A stretch of DNA of 64,000 nucleotides from Cristatella mucedo (taxonomy: Eukaryota; Bryozoa; Phylactolaemata; Cristatellidae), in assembly GCA_009760855.2 (NCBI GenBank), contig WPIO01000126.1:1052001-1116000 (forward strand). The letters are read 5' to 3'. A program made the position numbers and the translations under genes. A model generated the notes under the pieces. It made no database searches and was not told where the DNA came from. It was given only the letters and a program-made list of their open reading frames with translations. Shown piece after piece: positions 45,501 through 54,999 of the stretch (the first letter of the stretch is position 1; every line of letters begins with the position of its first letter).

Positions 45501-47956
45501 CTTAAACAGCTTACCAAGGTGTTCCAAACGTTTCCACTTTGACTTTGTACATCTCCAGTGATGCGGCAGTAATTTGGAGTGACCACCGTGGAACCGGAAA
45601 AATCCCAGTGTGGACCTTAAAAGAAAGACCAGAACGGTAGGCAGATCGACAGGCGTTCCCACTGGTCGCCAGGACAGAGCGCCAGGAGACAAGACTCGCT
45701 CTCTGCTGGAGCTTTGCTGGGTGACCGGCAAGCATGTGTGCACGTCGAGCTAAGGCCGCCTAAATCGGGCACCCCGAAGCAGCGGGAGTGGGGCTGCTCT
45801 ACCTTAGGATCTCTCTCTCTGTGTACAAGCCAAGTACAGCTCATCCCATGCTACTGTCCACTGGGATTTTCGAGCGAGCTCCCGGATGAGAACCCCTGCA
45901 CAACGTAACGATAGTCTCGAAAGACGCTCCGAGCGCTCCTCCTTCTGCCCGGTGCTCGGCTGCTGGATGCAGCGCTCTCTTTCTGCTCAGCAGCTTCAGA
46001 CGACGCTCGGATCACAACACCGCAAGCGATCGGCGACATCTCGCCGAACGCAAGCCGTTGCCTCGATGTCTGCTCGGCCCGACGATGCGGAAGCTGTCGA
46101 ATGCATCACGGGCTGGCGCAATGGTGCGAACGCCTGCTGCGGTTCGGACCGAATGAGTTCGGACGACTGCAGCTCGGCTTGGGCGAGCGGCGTAAACTGG
46201 CCAGCTATCATCTACCATTGAAACACTGTGCAAAATCGTTCTTGTGCATGCCCGTGTGCCTTTACTCTTCCAGGTGAAGAGCAGCACCTTGCCTGTGGCA
46301 TTGTTGTACCTCTTTATAAGAGGGCTGGACCAGGAAGACGAAATGAAAATGCCTCAAATCGTTCGACAGCCGGCATAAGCAAATGGACTGTGACACTTGC
46401 CGAGACATCCAGCACGTATATGACCAGGTGTGCGAACGCACGTAGCAATTTTGCTGCCAGCTATTTCATATTACTATCATTCGTATCACAATCATCAAGT
46501 GCCCTTGCTGCAATGAGGTTTGTGTAGTTCGATTGCATGCGGGCTGGCTCCTTTCCGCCACAGCTGGTGGGAGCATCCTCGAGAGGGGCCTGTGCACAGT
46601 TGTGGTCCACTTCTAATGAGGCGTTGACACAGGCCGATAACCTGCTGGTGAACAGATGGTGGATTCACCATCGGGGTCGGCCAAGACAGCCGGAGTCGAG
46701 GAGAGGAGACTAGAGTGGGAGAGCCGGGGCGAGTGAAGTCGTGCTCCCTCTGCTCTGTGAGTAGTAGAATAAATTGTTGGCGTTGTTCATCGGCTGGCTC
46801 TCTGATGTGCGAACCAAACTACAGTTTGCAGGATAAACCACTGAAGTCCGCACAGGTAGAAGGCTTGATCAAAGATCGCATGGGCGATAGCCGCAGCCAC
46901 AGTTTCGTAATATTCAAATTTTGCAAAAGTCTCGTGTTGCTTTCTGGCCGCCCCTTGTTGACAACCGTCCACAGCAATCCTACGATCGGGAGGAAAGGAT
47001 ACCGACTGCAGTTGCCCCCTCTCCCAGGAAGCTGTGAGCTAAAAGTTTCTAAGCAGCACAACTAGCCGACTCGCTAGGAATAATGGAGCTCGCTGCCAAG
47101 CCAGTAACGACGGGCCCCATTGAGTGGCGACGGAAGTACTAATCCTACTCTGCACAGCACGCGGCTGACGTGGGCGTCACTGGTAACCGCTCGAGGAACG
47201 CCACAGCGACCTATTGTACCCCCGGAGTATTGCTCCCAATCCATGTATCTGTCTGTCTATATATAAAAATCATCTTATTCTGTCCCCTATCGAATAAGTT
47301 ACTCGCAACCGTCTTCGAAGGCGATACCCGTGAACAAGAGCCTGACAATCCGGTTTCGGCGGTTGGCGAGGCAGCGGCTGCGTCCAGGGCGGCGTGCGGA
47401 CAGAAAGTAAGCCCCTTTCCACCACACGATATAGTCCGGCGACCAAAAGAAGCGCCCTGCGTTCGCCCAACCGAGGGCTTCAGAACCCACCGCGCGAGCG
47501 GCAACACGCGAGCGACGTCGGAAGTGTGTACAAAAACTGGCTCCGTTCGCCACTCCGCGCCGGCCCCAATGGCTGGCAGAAGTTTCGGCGCCCGCGGAAC
47601 GCTTAGAGGCCGCGGCCGCGACCCGAGACGTCGGCCGCTGCAAGCGAGGGAGGACTCGCACGAAGCGGCCCGCTTTGCCCACGTCGGCGTACCGAAGTGG
47701 CCACGTCAAGCCGCCCGGTCGGCCCGGCCCACCCCTCCCCCGACGCCACAAAGCGTGCTCAGACAGCGAGGCTCGAAGCACGCCCCCCCCCCCCAGCAAA
47801 CTCACTGGCGTACGGCTTCATCAGCGAGTTCTCCCTCCGCCAGTAGGAATTCGAATTCGCCTCGGCTGCGGCCGCAGCGAGCACAACGATGAAAGCCGCC
47901 GTCCAGAGGCCGCCGCCGCCGCAGCGGGCAGTGGGAGAATCGCGCGCCGGCGGCAT
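36352..47956 (-). CDS. LMAN2: LMAN2/VIP36-type L-type lectin, complete 9-exon gene
   Basis: Type I membrane lectin that binds high-mannose N-glycans in the ER/Golgi and sorts glycoproteins. Coding exons, 5' to 3' on the minus strand: 47956-47806, 45615-45515, 43390-43273, 41798-41716, 41621-41460, 40970-40856, 40476-40430, 40295-40229, 36503-36352. They sum to 996 nt (331 aa plus stop; human is 356 aa), all GT-AG with consistent phases. Signal peptide is about residues 1-33 and the lectin domain about 40-258. Ca2+/mannose residues are D110, D141, Y143, N145, H170 and D173. The disulfide pair is C182/C219 and N163-G-S is a glycosylation site. The stalk is short, the membrane span is about 298-318 and the cytosolic tail ends RRRLY (human KRFY). 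VIPL (LMAN2L) is the close alternative, since invertebrates often have one gene for both. Homology is from memory of the family; no transcript was seen. Confidence 0.95.
36769..36857. repeat. 27-bp perfect inverted repeat (hairpin) in LMAN2 intron 8
   Basis: Arms 36769-36795 and 36831-36857 are exact reverse complements (core gcacgtatacgtagaagtgg), with a 35-nt loop. Could be a pre-miRNA-like transcript or a small foldback element. Confidence 0.9.
37688..37800 (-). mobile_element. LINE-A 3' tail fragment
   Basis: Minus strand: ATT repeats, gcaccccaagagaac and tctttctaggtacttcacat. Confidence 0.75.
38010..38235 (-). mobile_element. LINE-A 3' fragment
   Basis: Minus strand: ATT repeats, gcaccctaagagaactaaat, gcacttaacac, then diverged 3' UTR. 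Confidence 0.65.
38590..39520 (-). mobile_element. LINE-A copy interrupted by LINE-B
   Basis: Minus strand: tail gcaccattagagaagtaaat and tctttctaggcactttg, then RT C-terminus in pieces. At 39045-39165 a LINE-B 3' end is inserted between gccaatgcagg and tgagaagtggtg, which are adjacent in intact LINE-A. Confidence 0.8.
39045..39165 (-). mobile_element. LINE-B 3' end inserted in LINE-A
   Basis: tatctccgtctgtagctcca, gtgggtgttacacatgagaa and gcgtgcattcggtagg match the LINE-B 3' end. Confidence 0.8.
39965..40050 (-). mobile_element. tRNA-like sequence, probable SINE head or tRNA pseudogene
   Basis: Minus strand: A-box ttagctcagcagttaggcg and B-box gatttgaatcccg at tRNA-like spacing. Stems pair poorly, so this is not a functional tRNA by eye. 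It lies in LMAN2 intron 8. Confidence 0.5.
40229..40295 (-). CDS. LMAN2: LMAN2 coding exon 8 (stalk, poly-Ala)
   Basis: Residues 260-282: D, seven alanines, then SYDEVVPGVVPSIK. It aligns loosely with the human stalk DEENIDWTKIEPSVNFLKSPK. The acceptor gcttgcacag, donor AAA G|GTAGGC, and a length of 67 nt give exactly the phases that exons 7 and 9 require. A second acceptor after gccgctag would break the frame. Confidence 0.75.
40430..40476 (-). CDS. LMAN2: LMAN2 coding exon 7
   Basis: Residues 244-259: (D)NHDVISMKLFELQPS, matching human DNHDIISMKLFQL, the last lectin strand. Acceptor ccatctttag, donor AGC|GTAAGC. At 47 nt it is easily missed by automated gene finding. Confidence 0.92.
40856..40970 (-). 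CDS. LMAN2: LMAN2 coding exon 6
   Basis: Residues 206-244, containing DSWEECFAVSDVQLPTGYYF and SAATGELS. C219 pairs with C182. G240-E241-L242 replaces human G-D-L at the mannose contact. Acceptor ctcgctcag, donor TCG G|GTGCGC. Confidence 0.96.
41106..41144. repeat. 39-bp near-perfect palindrome in LMAN2 intron 5
   Basis: 19-nt arms (cagcggcagggctagctgt and its exact reverse complement) around a single g. Confidence 0.95.
41460..41621 (-). CDS. LMAN2: LMAN2 coding exon 5
   Basis: Residues 152-205, containing PYVSAMINNGSVRYDHEHDG, then LAGCHANVRNRKHDT. N163 is a predicted glycosylation site. H170 and D173 match H190 and D193 of human VIP36. C182 is one half of the conserved disulfide. Acceptor gttgcag, donor AAG|GTGCCG. 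Confidence 0.97.
41716..41798 (-). CDS. LMAN2: LMAN2 coding exon 4 (Ca2+ site)
   Basis: Residues 124-151: GPVFGNEDYFSGLAVMLDTY then SNQNTPHR. D141, Y143 and N145 match the Ca2+/sugar ligands D162, Y164 and N166 of human VIP36. Acceptor cactgcag, donor CGA|GTAGGC. Confidence 0.96.
42466..42530 (-). mobile_element. possible SINE-B head
   Basis: Minus strand: ttagtcaaggggttagcaag (A-box-like) and ggtcgtgggtttggtcgtg (B-box-like). Short and diverged. Confidence 0.3.
43273..43390 (-). CDS. LMAN2: LMAN2 coding exon 3 (sugar-binding Asp)
   Basis: Residues 85-124, containing HDWEVHVHFKIHG and GNMQGDGMVIWYAKER. D110 corresponds to the mannose-binding D131 of human VIP36. Acceptor cttgtgcttcag, donor ACT G|GTACGT. 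Confidence 0.96.
43960..44450 (-). mobile_element. LINE-B copy in LMAN2 intron 2
   Basis: Minus-strand frame 44484-44053 encodes [40 protein letters not shown], then [16 protein letters not shown] and the 3' end. Nearly identical to the 23.6-24.1 kb copy, so comparatively young. Confidence 0.9.
44796..44946. repeat. 151-bp foldback with about 70-bp arms in LMAN2 intron 2
   Basis: ccagccttgttgcc-gttgctatcctgtgc pairs with gcacaggatagcaa-tggcaacaaggctgg. The stem continues through gacagaccag/ctggtctgcc and atgtcagc/gctgacat to a short apex near 44871, with roughly ten mismatches. Either a MITE-like element or a long RNA hairpin. Confidence 0.88.
45515..45615 (-). CDS. LMAN2: LMAN2 coding exon 2
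   Basis: Residues 51-84, containing WDFSGSTVVTPNYCRIT and SGNVWN (human WDFQGSTMLTSQYVRLT, GSIWN), the first strands of the lectin fold. Acceptor tcttttaag, donor TTG|GTAAGC. Confidence 0.95.
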
Positions 47957-48430
47957 CGTGGAGGCGCAAGCCGTCAGGCGCCGAGCGACCGAGCAGGAAG
48001 CGCCTAGGACCGGCGACGTGGTCGACGGCCACAGGCCAGCTCCGGCGGCGCGCCCACCCCGGTCACTCACCCAGAACTGCATCCGTCAACCGACCCCTCG
48101 TAATCGGCGAATCGCGATCTAGCGGACAGCGACCGAAGCCGCTAAGCCGATTGGGCGGCGGGCGATAACAAAAACCACCGCTGGCGCGAGCCCGCCGGCG
48201 GCCGCTTCGCGCAGGAGTAGCCGCCGTCAGCGGAAACAGGGTGCGGACCCCCGCTGACCACCGCAACTGCCGCCACCGCCGAGCGGATATCTCGAGCCTC
48301 GTCTCGATTGGGCGGGCGCCGCTCGCTAATTGCTCGGCGATGGGAGACTCTCGGGCGTACGCCGTTCCTCTCAATTGCCGCTTTGATTTAATAGCTCCGT
48401 TAAAGTTTCCGACACTGGCTATTCCAGTAA
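47300..48430. promoter_or_regulatory. CpG-rich 5' region of LMAN2
   Basis: Dense CG dinucleotides and long C/G runs surround LMAN2 exon 1 and extend about 450 bp upstream. This fits a CpG-island-like promoter. No TATA box is obvious. Confidence 0.5.
47806..47956 (-). CDS. LMAN2: LMAN2 coding exon 1 (signal peptide)
   Basis: Starts MPPARDSPTARCGGGG, then the hydrophobic signal core LWTAAFIVVLAAAAAEA. Continues YWRRENSLMKPYA, matching human KREHSLIKPY. The frame stays open upstream to a second ATG at 48082, but the chosen ATG puts the hydrophobic core at residues 17-31, typical for a signal peptide. Donor GCC A|GTGAGT. Confidence 0.88.
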
Positions 48431-48920
48431 TTTGAGTGTCGGTGCGGGCGCAGAGCAAAGGGTGGGGCCAACGGACCCTGCCGCCTATCTCCACAACCCC
48501 CCCCCCCACTCCCACACGAGGCGGCTCGCCGCCCTATTAGTCCTGCAACCTGCGGTTGCTCCGGTCAAGGTCTGCCCCGGTGCCTTGGCTGAATCCTGGC
48601 TACCGGTGCGCCTATGGCCCTTAGACCAAAAGGAGCGGACACCGTCGCGCCGCCCTTTTGCCGTCCCACAATGTCGCGAGTGCGTACCCCAAGGCTTGCA
48701 GTTCGGCGGCTGTATTACGGGAGAGCTCAGTGTGCCTCGTCACCGTCGTCTCGGGCGATCGGCTTTCTTGCGAGCAATGCATAGCAGGCACCGTCTCTGT
48801 GAGCATTCCGTCTCATAGCTTTAAACATTATGGAACGGATGCCACTTCTCAGCGAAGATACATCACTCCACTGAGTCAGTATTGCTTCCGGTGTATAACG
48901 ACCTATATTGAAAAAAATGC
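48430..48920. other. upstream flank of LMAN2, no gene seen
   Basis: GC-rich to about 48800 with a C run at 48500-48508. No recognised coding or repeat content. Confidence 0.35.
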
Positions 48921-48924
48921 CAAT

Positions 48925-50282
48925 TTAGGTTGAGTATCTCTGCTTGTTTCGCTCGATCTTTCGGCAGCTCTTGATACTGTCGATCACCAAGTCTTTAAGA
49001 GCGACTCTCTTCTCGCCTGGGCGTCACTGACACTGCACTGCAATGATTCTCAGTGGGAGACTCCAGAGTATTGATGTGAATAGACAAAGATCATCCGAAA
49101 GTACCTCTGAAGTATGAGGAACCCGAGGTGTCTGTGCTTTGTCTCGTTCTTTTCACGGTTTATATTCTCCCTCTAGCCGATGTGATTGGACTGGCAAAAT
49201 CTCGGCTTTCACTTCTATGCAGATGACACTCAGTTGTACCTTAGCTTTGATCCCTCCCAGCCCTCCGGCACGTCAAATTCTCCCAACTACCTTTCAGCAA
49301 GAATTGACGACATCCGCACACGGATGGCAGCAAACTTTCTTAAATTGAATGATGATACAAACCAACTTACTGGCTGTGGGCAAAGCAAGTGCGATTCAGA
49401 AACTGGAAAGGTTAACGCTCACAATCTGCTCAACCAGCATATCTCCTGTTGAGTCTGCACAAAATCTAGGCGTCCTGTTCCAAAGAGACCTCTTGTTAGA
49501 CGACCACATCAACTCCACAGTCAAGTCTGCCTACTTCCTGCTATATAACATTGCTAAAAATCGGGCTTGTTTAGACAGGGATACCACATCTAAATTGGTC
49601 CATGCATTTGTGACGTTATGTCTCGACTACTGTAACTCACTGCTTGCTGGTTTACCGGCCATTAGGCTCTTGCAGCTTGTGCAAAACTCTGCAGCCAGGC
49701 TTGTCTGTCGTGAGAGTCGCAGTACCCACTTCACACCACTTCTTCCCGACCTGCACTGGTTCCCAGTCCAGCAACGCATAGACTTTAAGGTTCTGTCACT
49801 CACTTTCAGGTCCCTTTATTCTTTGACTCCAGCCTGCCTATCAGATCTACTCTTCCAACAGGCTATGCATTGTACCACTCGCTTTTCGGAGTCTAATCAT
49901 TTACCTGTACCTAGTACGAACCTCAAATCCTGTGGAGACCGTGGCTCTAGTTTGTATGCTCCCAACGCCTGGATCTCATTTCAGACTTGCGTCACGACAT
50001 CACCTGACTTGACCACATTTGAAAAGAAACTAAAATGCATCTATTTATCGCATTTACTGGGCTCAAGTGATTCGTCCATGACGTGCTAACGCTGTACATA
50101 CTGCCACTAACCATGTTTGCACGCTGACCCAGTGCATGACACCCCTAATCCTGTTGTGCTTGTTGTCGTTGGGCACGCTACCACTTACCATTCGACCGTG
50201 CCCCTTTGCAGCAAATGTGAAAGTGCCGAGAAAGAGGTTGAGTTCTCTAAGGGCGCTATATCAATTGTATTATTATTATTCC
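48925..50282 (+). mobile_element. LINE-A, longest copy, with RT YADD box
   Basis: Broken palm-domain sequence (KYEEPEVSVLCLVLFTVYIL near 49.1 kb), then HFYADDTQLYLSF at about 49.2 kb, the catalytic box, in frame 49186-49452. A frameshift leads into 49349-50089: [65 protein letters not shown], stop at 50087. The tail aaagtgccgagaaagaggtt, gggcgctatatcaattg and (TTA)n ends it. Several stops and shifts: inactive. Confidence 0.92.
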
Positions 50283-50729
50283 ATTAATTTCTAACTGAGA
50301 AACGCGTGGCTATGTGAGGTGTTGTGCATGCAGGTACATATTATGCGACGCGAGTTAATTGCAACTCGGGATGTTCTCGAACTCGTGGTATTCCAAGGAG
50401 GCAAGCGGCCCATCTTGCTGTTGAACCGTCACGCTGTCAGATAGCGGGTGCTAGACGCGCGGCGACCATGCTATTGATCACGAACGCAGAGCCTAGTTAG
50501 GCCAGCCGAAATAACAAATCCGATGCCAAGTTGCAGAGCCCACAGCTGTCTGAGCGCTAAGGTGCTTGAGTCTTTTTAGAAAATAGAGCTCATTCTCTGC
50601 TAAGCTGAAAATCTAGCAGTTTAAAACACGATAAGCTTGCACGATTATTGAAGCTTAACAACGAATCTTTCTTGGACTTGTCGAACTTCGCAACATATGT
50701 TGCTGACACTCGCGCTTAGACGGACGGCA

Positions 50730-51490
50730 GTGAACTTGCTCAAAGTGTGTGACAAAAAAGAACTACTAATTATGGAGAGAAACCAAATGTTACTCAGAAA
50801 CTGGAAGCGCTACCCCTCTAAATCAGCCCGACCAGCATATCTGCTCTAGCCTCTGCGTGTACTCTCGGCGTCCTCTTCAGAAATGACTTTTCACCAGACT
50901 GGCACACCTGCTCAGCACTCAAGTTTGCTTTAACTTCGCCTACATAACATTGCAAAAATTGTGGCTTGCTGAGATAGGGAAACCACTCCTAAGATGGTTC
51001 AAACATTCGCAACATCCGGACTAGACCTTTCTAACTACCTACTTGTGGGTCTGTCGGTCTGTACCATAAGGCCGTTAACAGTTAGTTCGCCTCACTCGGC
51101 AGTTAGGCTTGTCTGACGTCAACGTCGCTACTGCCTCGTTGCACTACTACTGACGTCACCATTTAGCAATGGATGCTCATCAAGCAGCGTATCCACTGCA
51201 AGACTCTGTCACTCACCTCTGGGTTCCTCCATTCCTTGCTCCGGCCTACCTGTCTGAACTACTTTCGTATCAGGCCTCACCACTCGCGTGACTCTGGTTC
51301 ACTAATTTCGCCTGTGACTAACTTCTCACTTCTTGAAGACCGTGGGGCGACTTAGTATACTCCCAGAGCCTAGAACTCAATATTGACTTGGCACATATCA
51401 TCTCCTGATGTGGCGATATTCAGAAAGAGGCTGAAAACCTATCTGCTCCACACAGCCAGCCAGGAGGAATTGGCTCAGAAAAAATCTTGC
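50730..51490 (+). mobile_element. older degraded LINE-A copy
   Basis: Successive matches to LINE-A (tcagcccgaccagcatatct, gttaggcttgtctgac, tcactcacctctgggttcct) with stops in all frames. It ends without the usual tail. Confidence 0.75.
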
Positions 51491-52140
51491 GATTATTGCC
51501 CCCCTCCAGCTGAAAATTTCGGCTTCGCCTCTGAAAAGCGACGTGTTATTGTCTAGCATCCCGGCGATGTTTTGTTTCTAGTGCGTTTTCATACCTGTAC
51601 ACAATTGAACGTGCGTTCCTAACGGGGATTCCTATTTATTAATCAGCGGTAGTGAATCTTATGTGTGCTTTTGGATGTTTGCCTGAGCATGATAATTGTG
51701 TACTTTTGCCTAAGCGGGATATATTGCTTTTCATTAGCCACTAGCCTTTGCCCCTGGCAAAACACGGGAAATTTCAGTGTCGCACTACAATGCGGGGCTG
51801 AGTGTCCACTGACCTAGGGACAAGCCCAGCCTAGCCGGTGAGCCTGCGGTCGGGCAAAGACTCCATACCAGGCATTCGAACTATGCTAACGCTATTGTAT
51901 TGTCAATTTTCAAAGATAACAAGAAAAACGAATTATAATATATTATGTTTATATAATAATAATAATATATTTATATTGTCCTTGCAAACAATACACTATT
52001 ATTGTAATTGAAAGCAATACAATATATTTTCATAGTCATCGAAACAAACGTAATATATTTATATGCATTTCTGTACAACTATTGTTGAATGTTGATTAAA
52101 CGAATAGCTTTTGCTTTAATCTCTCACATCAGTTACTCTA
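51490..52140. other. AT-rich sequence, nothing recognised
   Basis: Contains ATA/AAT-rich runs around 51930-52070. No coding or repeat family identified. Confidence 0.35.
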
Positions 52141-52244
52141 TGTTCCTCCTCGTTGTCGTCAGTCATTTCCTCTTGCTCTACTACTTCCGTTTCTTCGCCA
52201 TTCACAACTACAGCTACCAGCACCAAATTCCACAGATATCTATT

Positions 52245-54850
52245 TTACTCAAGGGAAACCAAAGCTTCTAGCGTTTGCGGTTGCAAACTTCGACATCTCT
52301 GGGAAAATATCCGCTTGCTCAGTGAGAACAACCGTTCAATAAAATTCGACGTCGCCAGCAGAAACTTGTTGTCAACGTAAGCCGACGTGGGTGCCTGTAG
52401 CAGGCTCTGTCGCTTCGAAGTACGCTCGGTAAGAGAAAAGCTGAAATCGTCCATTTCGTCAGAATTATTACCTCTTAATTGCAATTTTTACTAGGGAGTG
52501 AACAGAGGCAGTTTCATCTGAATCCAATTGACCTTCGCTCCCATTGTGTATCTCGATGATGGCTGTCTCAAATGCAACTGTGAACAATTGTACCCAGGCT
52601 GGGTTCGGTTGGCTGGGACCGGACGGCTATAGTGAGGGTTAGGGTCACCGGCTAGGCCGGGGTCAGACCTATGCATTGCCGGATGTGTGGTGACGAGAGG
52701 TCACCGGGGCTCTTGGGTACGGGAAGTTGGCCAAGTAAGTCGTGGTGTTGGAGGCTCCCGGTCTCGCCGAGTTATGCACCTGGATTCGTGCAGGCGTGCT
52801 CCGGCGATGCTGCCACGCACGCAAGGGAACGGGTACCCAAGGCCCGAGCGGAGCTGGATAGCTCACTCGTTGTTGACTTACGCCCTCCCCGTGTAGCGTG
52901 TCCGTGATCCCCCCGTGTGTTGGCGTCTTTCGGTGGAAGCTTACGACTGTGGTAGTTGTCGACTCAGACTAGCCAGCAGTTACTCAGCCAGTCGGGTTTT
53001 GGACGGCGTATGCTCGTACTGTTAGATTCGGAGTCGGTACAACGACAGGACTGCAGAAGCCGACTGACCCCAACTAACACGTTTGTTCGCGCTTGCTGCG
53101 TCGTCTTGCGCCCCCGTAGTGTACTGTGTATAGGACCCTCCCCATAGAATAGTTTAGTTCCCCTGTTGTTGTTGGCGCATGCGTTATTATAAAGAGGTTT
53201 AACCTGACGGCCGCTCGTCTTACCCTAGCTCGGCGGCATGGCGAGCGGCAGCGTGGCCGGAGTATGGCGGGGTTTGGCGGGAAACAGCCTCTGACCCCTG
53301 GAACCCGGTTACACAATATCTGCACCAGTTCCCAGGTACTTCTCGAAGTCGAATGATGGAAACGATGCAATCAATTACTAGAGCAGGACACGCGACTCGG
53401 AGACGGTTTCACCATGAGCTTGAAGTGCAAGGATTGCAGATTTGTATTTAGCCAAGGAGCAGCTTTATGCCTACGAATGGCATTTCTTGGCGCGGCTGTA
53501 GGGATCAATTCGGAAAGTTCGGGGTTCAAATCATCAATATTGGGCAGCAATCGTTCAAACTGCTCAAAAATATTGGTACTATAAGCCAGCTAGTCACATT
53601 ATGTTTGACCGGTGTCGTTTCACAGCGGCTCCGGCGGCGATGGCTGTTCTTCTGGAGTCTCATGGACATAGCGGGCGAACGTTAGCGGTAAACGAGACTC
53701 TCTTTATGTCTCTCAACGCGTACATATACAAAATCTCGATGAATCACAGCATACGTCAAGACATATAACGTACATTGGTGGCCTGACACTGAGCTGTGCT
53801 GGTCAATAGCTAAACCATTGGCCACAGGTGAGGCGTGTTCGTTAGTGTCAGGGAACTTCGCTAATTACAACAGCAGAAGAGACTAGCGCACACAGCACTG
53901 GGTACAAGGATATTGACAGACGAAGACGACCGGACTCCTTGAGCGTGGAAAACTTCGACATCAATTTCTCAACCAGTTCGGACTCCGATAAGAGAAATTG
54001 TGCAATGTAGGCTTCGACTTCCAAATTGAGACGGCGACTGTGACAACCCAACAACGGCAGATCAAACTGATTAGCTGTTACCGCGTTGGTAGAGCAATTG
54101 TCACCAATCAGGCAGACTACTCGTTTGGGTGGTAGGTTGTACCACCGCTGTGTCGTACGGATGAACTCCGCACGGTTGAGAGCTGTGAAGGCTGCCTCTC
54201 CAAGCAATGGGGCAAAAGCCAGCAGGAAAACCTGAGGTTCAATGCAGACCTTTACCCCTGGCAATGTAATGAAGAGACCTAAGTATGCAGTGAACAGAAG
54301 TTGCACAAATGACTACAGAAAATACCCATCGAAATTGTACGAAACCAATGAACTTACCAATAAAGTGGGTTGAATCTTTTGACCAGTGATCAAACTGAGG
54401 GCATATTGCGACGGTGCACTTGCAAAAGTTGATATTTTCTTTTCAACTGGCATAACCTATCAGAACATTTACTTCTTCAATGTGCCTGTGGAAATTTTGG
54501 ATGGGCTGGTATTCGCTTTGCAAAAAACAGTTCAAGCTCTCTTTTTAACGATCCTATCGAGTCATTTGTAGATGTTTGTATATTTGAGTCGTTCGCATAA
54601 TCCAGAGTTGACCAGTCGCCGAGTTGGTTCAAGCAGTGCCCGCTGATAAAATATTTTTAGCAGTATGCGAGTCAAAAACTTCCAAGTAGTTTGAATGTTT
54701 GGTTTTGATGAGCGTCATCAAGCTGTTGTAGCCATTGTTAACGACGTCATACTTTCGCTCCAAGCCACAGCTGCCTTTCCAGAGTTTATACACTGAATCC
54801 TTTGGAGCATTGCCAAAGAAAATGTGGCAGATGACTTTTCGGACGGTGGG
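52245..54850 (-). pseudogene. hAT-type transposase remnant with internal insertion
   Basis: Minus-strand pieces in family order. A BED-zinc-finger-like N-terminus near 54.84-54.65 kb (CHIFFGNAPKD, YNSLMTLIKTKHSNYLEVF). The catalytic-domain block at 54306-53848 (LPPKRVVCLIGDNCSTNAVT, LPLLGCHSRRLNLEVEAYIA). A middle part near 53.6-53.4 kb (FEQFERLLPNIDDLNPELSE), then FPSFDFEKYLGTGADIV at 53.32 kb. The C-terminal dimerisation block at 52484-52245 (FLLATSNFIERLFSLSKRIF, stop). About 0.8 kb of unrelated sequence splits the last two. Stops and frame changes make it non-functional. Confidence 0.8.
52495..53300. mobile_element. unclassified repeat inserted in the hAT remnant
   Basis: Interrupts the transposase reading. 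Parts resemble 60.50-60.85 kb (tttagttcccctgttgttgt vs tttaattccctattttgttg; aaggcccgagcggagctgga vs a similar stretch near 60.53 kb). No coding capacity seen. Class unknown; an LTR or SINE is possible. Confidence 0.4.
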
Positions 54851-54999
54851 TTAGTGGGCTGGCCCACCGTACTAAGAGAAGTCACTGGAATCGGATTCTG
54901 GAAGAGAAATTATAAAATTGTGTCTAAAAAAAACGCTGCACGGATTACGCAGTTCGTGATCCACGCAATGCGGTCAGATTCGGGATTGAAAGTTCAGCG

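Noticed and set aside
47170-47892. 240-codon plus-strand frame
   Set aside because: Pro/Arg-rich, follows the CpG-rich composition and is partly antisense to LMAN2 exon 1.
51840-51890. B-box-like sequence suggesting a tRNA or SINE
   Set aside because: No A box at the right distance; the neighbouring sequence is AT-rich and unstructured.
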